In this document: positions 62,381-64,000 of the stretch, piece by piece
Numbering within the stretch: the stretch's first letter is position 1
Layout of the letters: the number at the start of each line of letters is the position of its first letter
Program-made: the position numbers and the translations under genes
The notes under the pieces: generated by a model
Databases searched by the model: none
The model's input: only the letters and a program-made list of their open reading frames with translations
Told to the model about the DNA's origin: nothing
Source of the DNA: Caulobacteraceae bacterium
GTDB lineage: Bacteria; Pseudomonadota; Alphaproteobacteria; Caulobacterales; Caulobacteraceae
Length of the DNA stretch: 64,000 bases
Direction: 5' to 3'
Assembly (NCBI GenBank): GCA_947475415.1
Contig: CANJLH010000005.1
Location: 142,292 to 206,291, forward strand

Positions 62381-63940
62381 CTACCCTCCAAACATCACCC
62401 TCAGCGCCTTCTTGTCAGGCTTACCCACTGGGGTCTGGGGGATGGCGTCGATGAAGGTTACCGACTTGGGCGCCTGGAAGGAGCCCTTGATCTTGGCGAC
62501 GCTGGCGATCAACTCGTCGTCGACGGCGGTCATGCCCGGGCGCAGCACGATACAGGCCATGACAGCCTCGCCCCATTTCTCATGCGGGACACCTATCACC
62601 GCGGCCTGGGAGACGGCGGGGTGCTGGGTCAGGATGTCCTCGATCTCGCGGGGATAGACATTGAAGCCGCCGGTGACGATCATGTCCTTCTTGCGGTCGA
62701 CGATGCGCAGGAATCCGCCAGGATCGCGCACCGCCACATCGCCCGTGTGCAGCCAGCCGCCGGAAAAAGTCTCGGTGTTGAGTTGGGGATTGTCGCGGTA
62801 GCCGTCCATCACCAGGGCCCCGCGCACGCAGATTTCGCCGGGGGCTCCGTCGGGGACGGCGTTGTTCTGATCGTCCAGCAGTTCAACGTCCAGCCACGGA
62901 ACCGGACGGCCGCAGCCGGACAGGCGAACCAGGTCGCTCACGTCATGCTCGGCCTTGCGCATCACGGTGATGCTCATGGGCGCCTCGGCCTGGCCGTAGA
63001 ACTGGAAGAACACCGGGCCGATCCGCTCGATGGCCTCCTTCAGGCGCACTGGCGATATGGAGGAGGCGCCGTAGAACACCGTCTCCAGGCTGGAGAGGTC
63101 GAATTCCGCGAACCTCGGATGATCCAGGATCGCGTAAATCATGGTCGGCACCAGCATCATGCAGTTGATGCGGTGGGCCTGGATGGTTTGCATCACGGTG
63201 AGCGCATCGAATGTCGGCAACACCAACATGGTCCCGCCTTTCAGAAGCGTCGGCAGGATCATCGTGCCGCCGGCGTGGCTGAGCGGCGCGCAGGAGAGCA
63301 CCCGGGGCGGGACCGGCCACTCCCACTCGGCCAGCATGATCTGGAAGTTGACCAGCGTGGTGCGTTGCGTGGTGGCCATGCTCTTGGGCTTGCCGGTGGT
63401 GCCGCCGGAATAGCCCAGCCGATTGACGTCGCCGCCGCGCACCTTGGGCGCGATGAGCCTTTTGGGCGTCTGACGCGCAGCGAGCTCCACGAGGTCCGTG
63501 GCGAGATTGGATGGACCGAAAGCGGCCAGCTTCAGGTTGGGAAGTTCGCGCGCCAGTTCGGCGGCGCGATCGCCATAGCGCTCGGCGTCGAACACCAGAA
63601 TATCGACCCCGGCATCCTTCATCACATGCAGATGGTCGGCGAGACTGCCCATCGGATGCATGGGCACATAGATCGAGGCGGCGATCTGGGCCGCATGGCT
63701 GACGTGCAGGACCTCGGGGCGGTTGACCGACAGCAGCCCGACCCGTGAGCCCCGGCCGACGCCGAGGCTTTCCAGGGCCTGTGCGTAGCAGCTCGTGGCG
63801 TCGCGGACATCGCCGACGCTGAGGGTCGGGCCATCCAGCTGGTGCAGCAGCGGCCGGTGCGGATCCTGATTGAGCGCATTGACCAGGATCGAGGGCGTGT
63901 AACGCGCCCCGCGGATCTCGTCGTCATCGTCACCGAACAT
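62381..63940 (-). CDS. FadD-type acyl-CoA ligase (second adenylate-forming enzyme)
   Basis: A 519-residue adenylate-forming enzyme. Motifs: GYSGGTTGKPKSM (P-loop), FFQFYGQAEAP (A5), WLHTGDVAVRDPGGFLRIVDRKKDMIVTGGFNVYPREIE (A7/A8) and the catalytic Lys in TPVGKPDKKALR. It resembles steroid/branched-acid FadD enzymes such as FadD3/FadD17 in style; the substrate is unknown. The ATG at 63940 has GGGGAGG 6 bases upstream and is preferred over the one at 63955. The remaining 60 bases to the window edge contain its promoter side and no gene. Confidence 0.9.
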   Translation of the reverse strand: MFGDDDDEIRGARYTPSILVNALNQDPHRPLLHQLDGPTLSVGDVRDATSCYAQALESLGVGRGSRVGLLSVNRPEVLHVSHAAQIAASIYVPMHPMGSLADHLHVMKDAGVDILVFDAERYGDRAAELARELPNLKLAAFGPSNLATDLVELAARQTPKRLIAPKVRGGDVNRLGYSGGTTGKPKSMATTQRTTLVNFQIMLAEWEWPVPPRVLSCAPLSHAGGTMILPTLLKGGTMLVLPTFDALTVMQTIQAHRINCMMLVPTMIYAILDHPRFAEFDLSSLETVFYGASSISPVRLKEAIERIGPVFFQFYGQAEAPMSITVMRKAEHDVSDLVRLSGCGRPVPWLDVELLDDQNNAVPDGAPGEICVRGALVMDGYRDNPQLNTETFSGGWLHTGDVAVRDPGGFLRIVDRKKDMIVTGGFNVYPREIEDILTQHPAVSQAAVIGVPHEKWGEAVMACIVLRPGMTAVDDELIASVAKIKGSFQAPKSVTFIDAIPQTPVGKPDKKALRVMFGG

Positions 63941-64000
63941 GCACGTCCTCCCCACTTAGTACGCAGTCATCGCCGCAGTGTTCGGCGCGACGCGGGCTCA

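Noticed and set aside
1-64000. CRISPR arrays, prophage or insertion sequences
   Set aside because: No regularly spaced repeats, no transposase, integrase or phage structural genes were seen; the only mobile-like sequence is the palindromic element at 20655-20795.

Overview
The window looks like chromosomal DNA of a high-GC alphaproteobacterium, most probably Caulobacteraceae (Phenylobacterium/Caulobacter-like). This is inferred from the gene order ispDF-dusB-ntrBC-ntrYX-dat-hfq-hflX, an NDUFA12 complex I subunit next to a DUF2155 gene and aat, a fused IspDF, an AspRS with non-discriminating-type residues, and an NtrC without the sigma-54 GAFTGA loop. No phage, transposase, integrase or CRISPR array was seen.

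Layout. 1-15.4 kb is mostly housekeeping: the end of rnc, era, recO, parC, aspS; then on the minus strand two secreted pentapeptide-repeat proteins and a degenerate class II ribonucleotide reductase (NrdJ-like) with no recognisable catalytic cysteines; then NDUFA12, DUF2155, aat, tmk, holB, a TatD hydrolase, an MBL-fold hydrolase and a PurN-like formyltransferase. 15.5-20.5 kb is a tightly overlapping plus-strand operon: acyl-CoA ligase, acyl-CoA dehydrogenase, MFS transporter and mazG. At 20.4-21.1 kb a hypothetical gene carries an in-frame 141-bp palindromic element. 21.3-32.5 kb (minus strand) holds a phytoene-desaturase-like oxidoreductase, hflX, hfq, a D-amino-acid aminotransferase, ntrX, ntrY, ntrC, ntrB and dusB. 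32.5-41.8 kb holds ispDF, a membrane-anchored spermidine-synthase-like protein, a PncC/CinA protein, a COQ10-type START protein, lipA, a lipoprotein, an AMP-binding ligase and rlpA. 41.9-45.4 kb holds a secreted beta-propeller protein, three Tad-type pseudopilin-like genes and tRNA-Ser(UGA).

45.5-64 kb, starting right after the tRNA, is a dense catabolic region: HpaB-type monooxygenase, tannase-family esterase, three luciferase-like (LLM) oxidoreductases, a thiolase-like/DUF35 pair resembling steroid side-chain retro-aldolases, a TauD-type dioxygenase, peroxiredoxin, an LvaABC-like set (acyl-CoA dehydrogenase, DUF6285, kinase), epoxide hydrolase, SMP-30 lactonase, response regulator, CaiB/BaiF CoA-transferase, SDR and a second acyl-CoA ligase. 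Together they could import, CoA-activate, oxidise, phosphorylate and cleave branched or cyclic acids such as sterols, bile acids, terpenoids or plant aromatics. The substrate cannot be read from sequence.

The observations most worth following up are the NrdJ-derived pseudoenzyme, the in-frame palindromic element, the LvaABC-like set, the thiolase/DUF35 pair, and NtrC/NtrX proteins lacking the sigma-54 contact loop.
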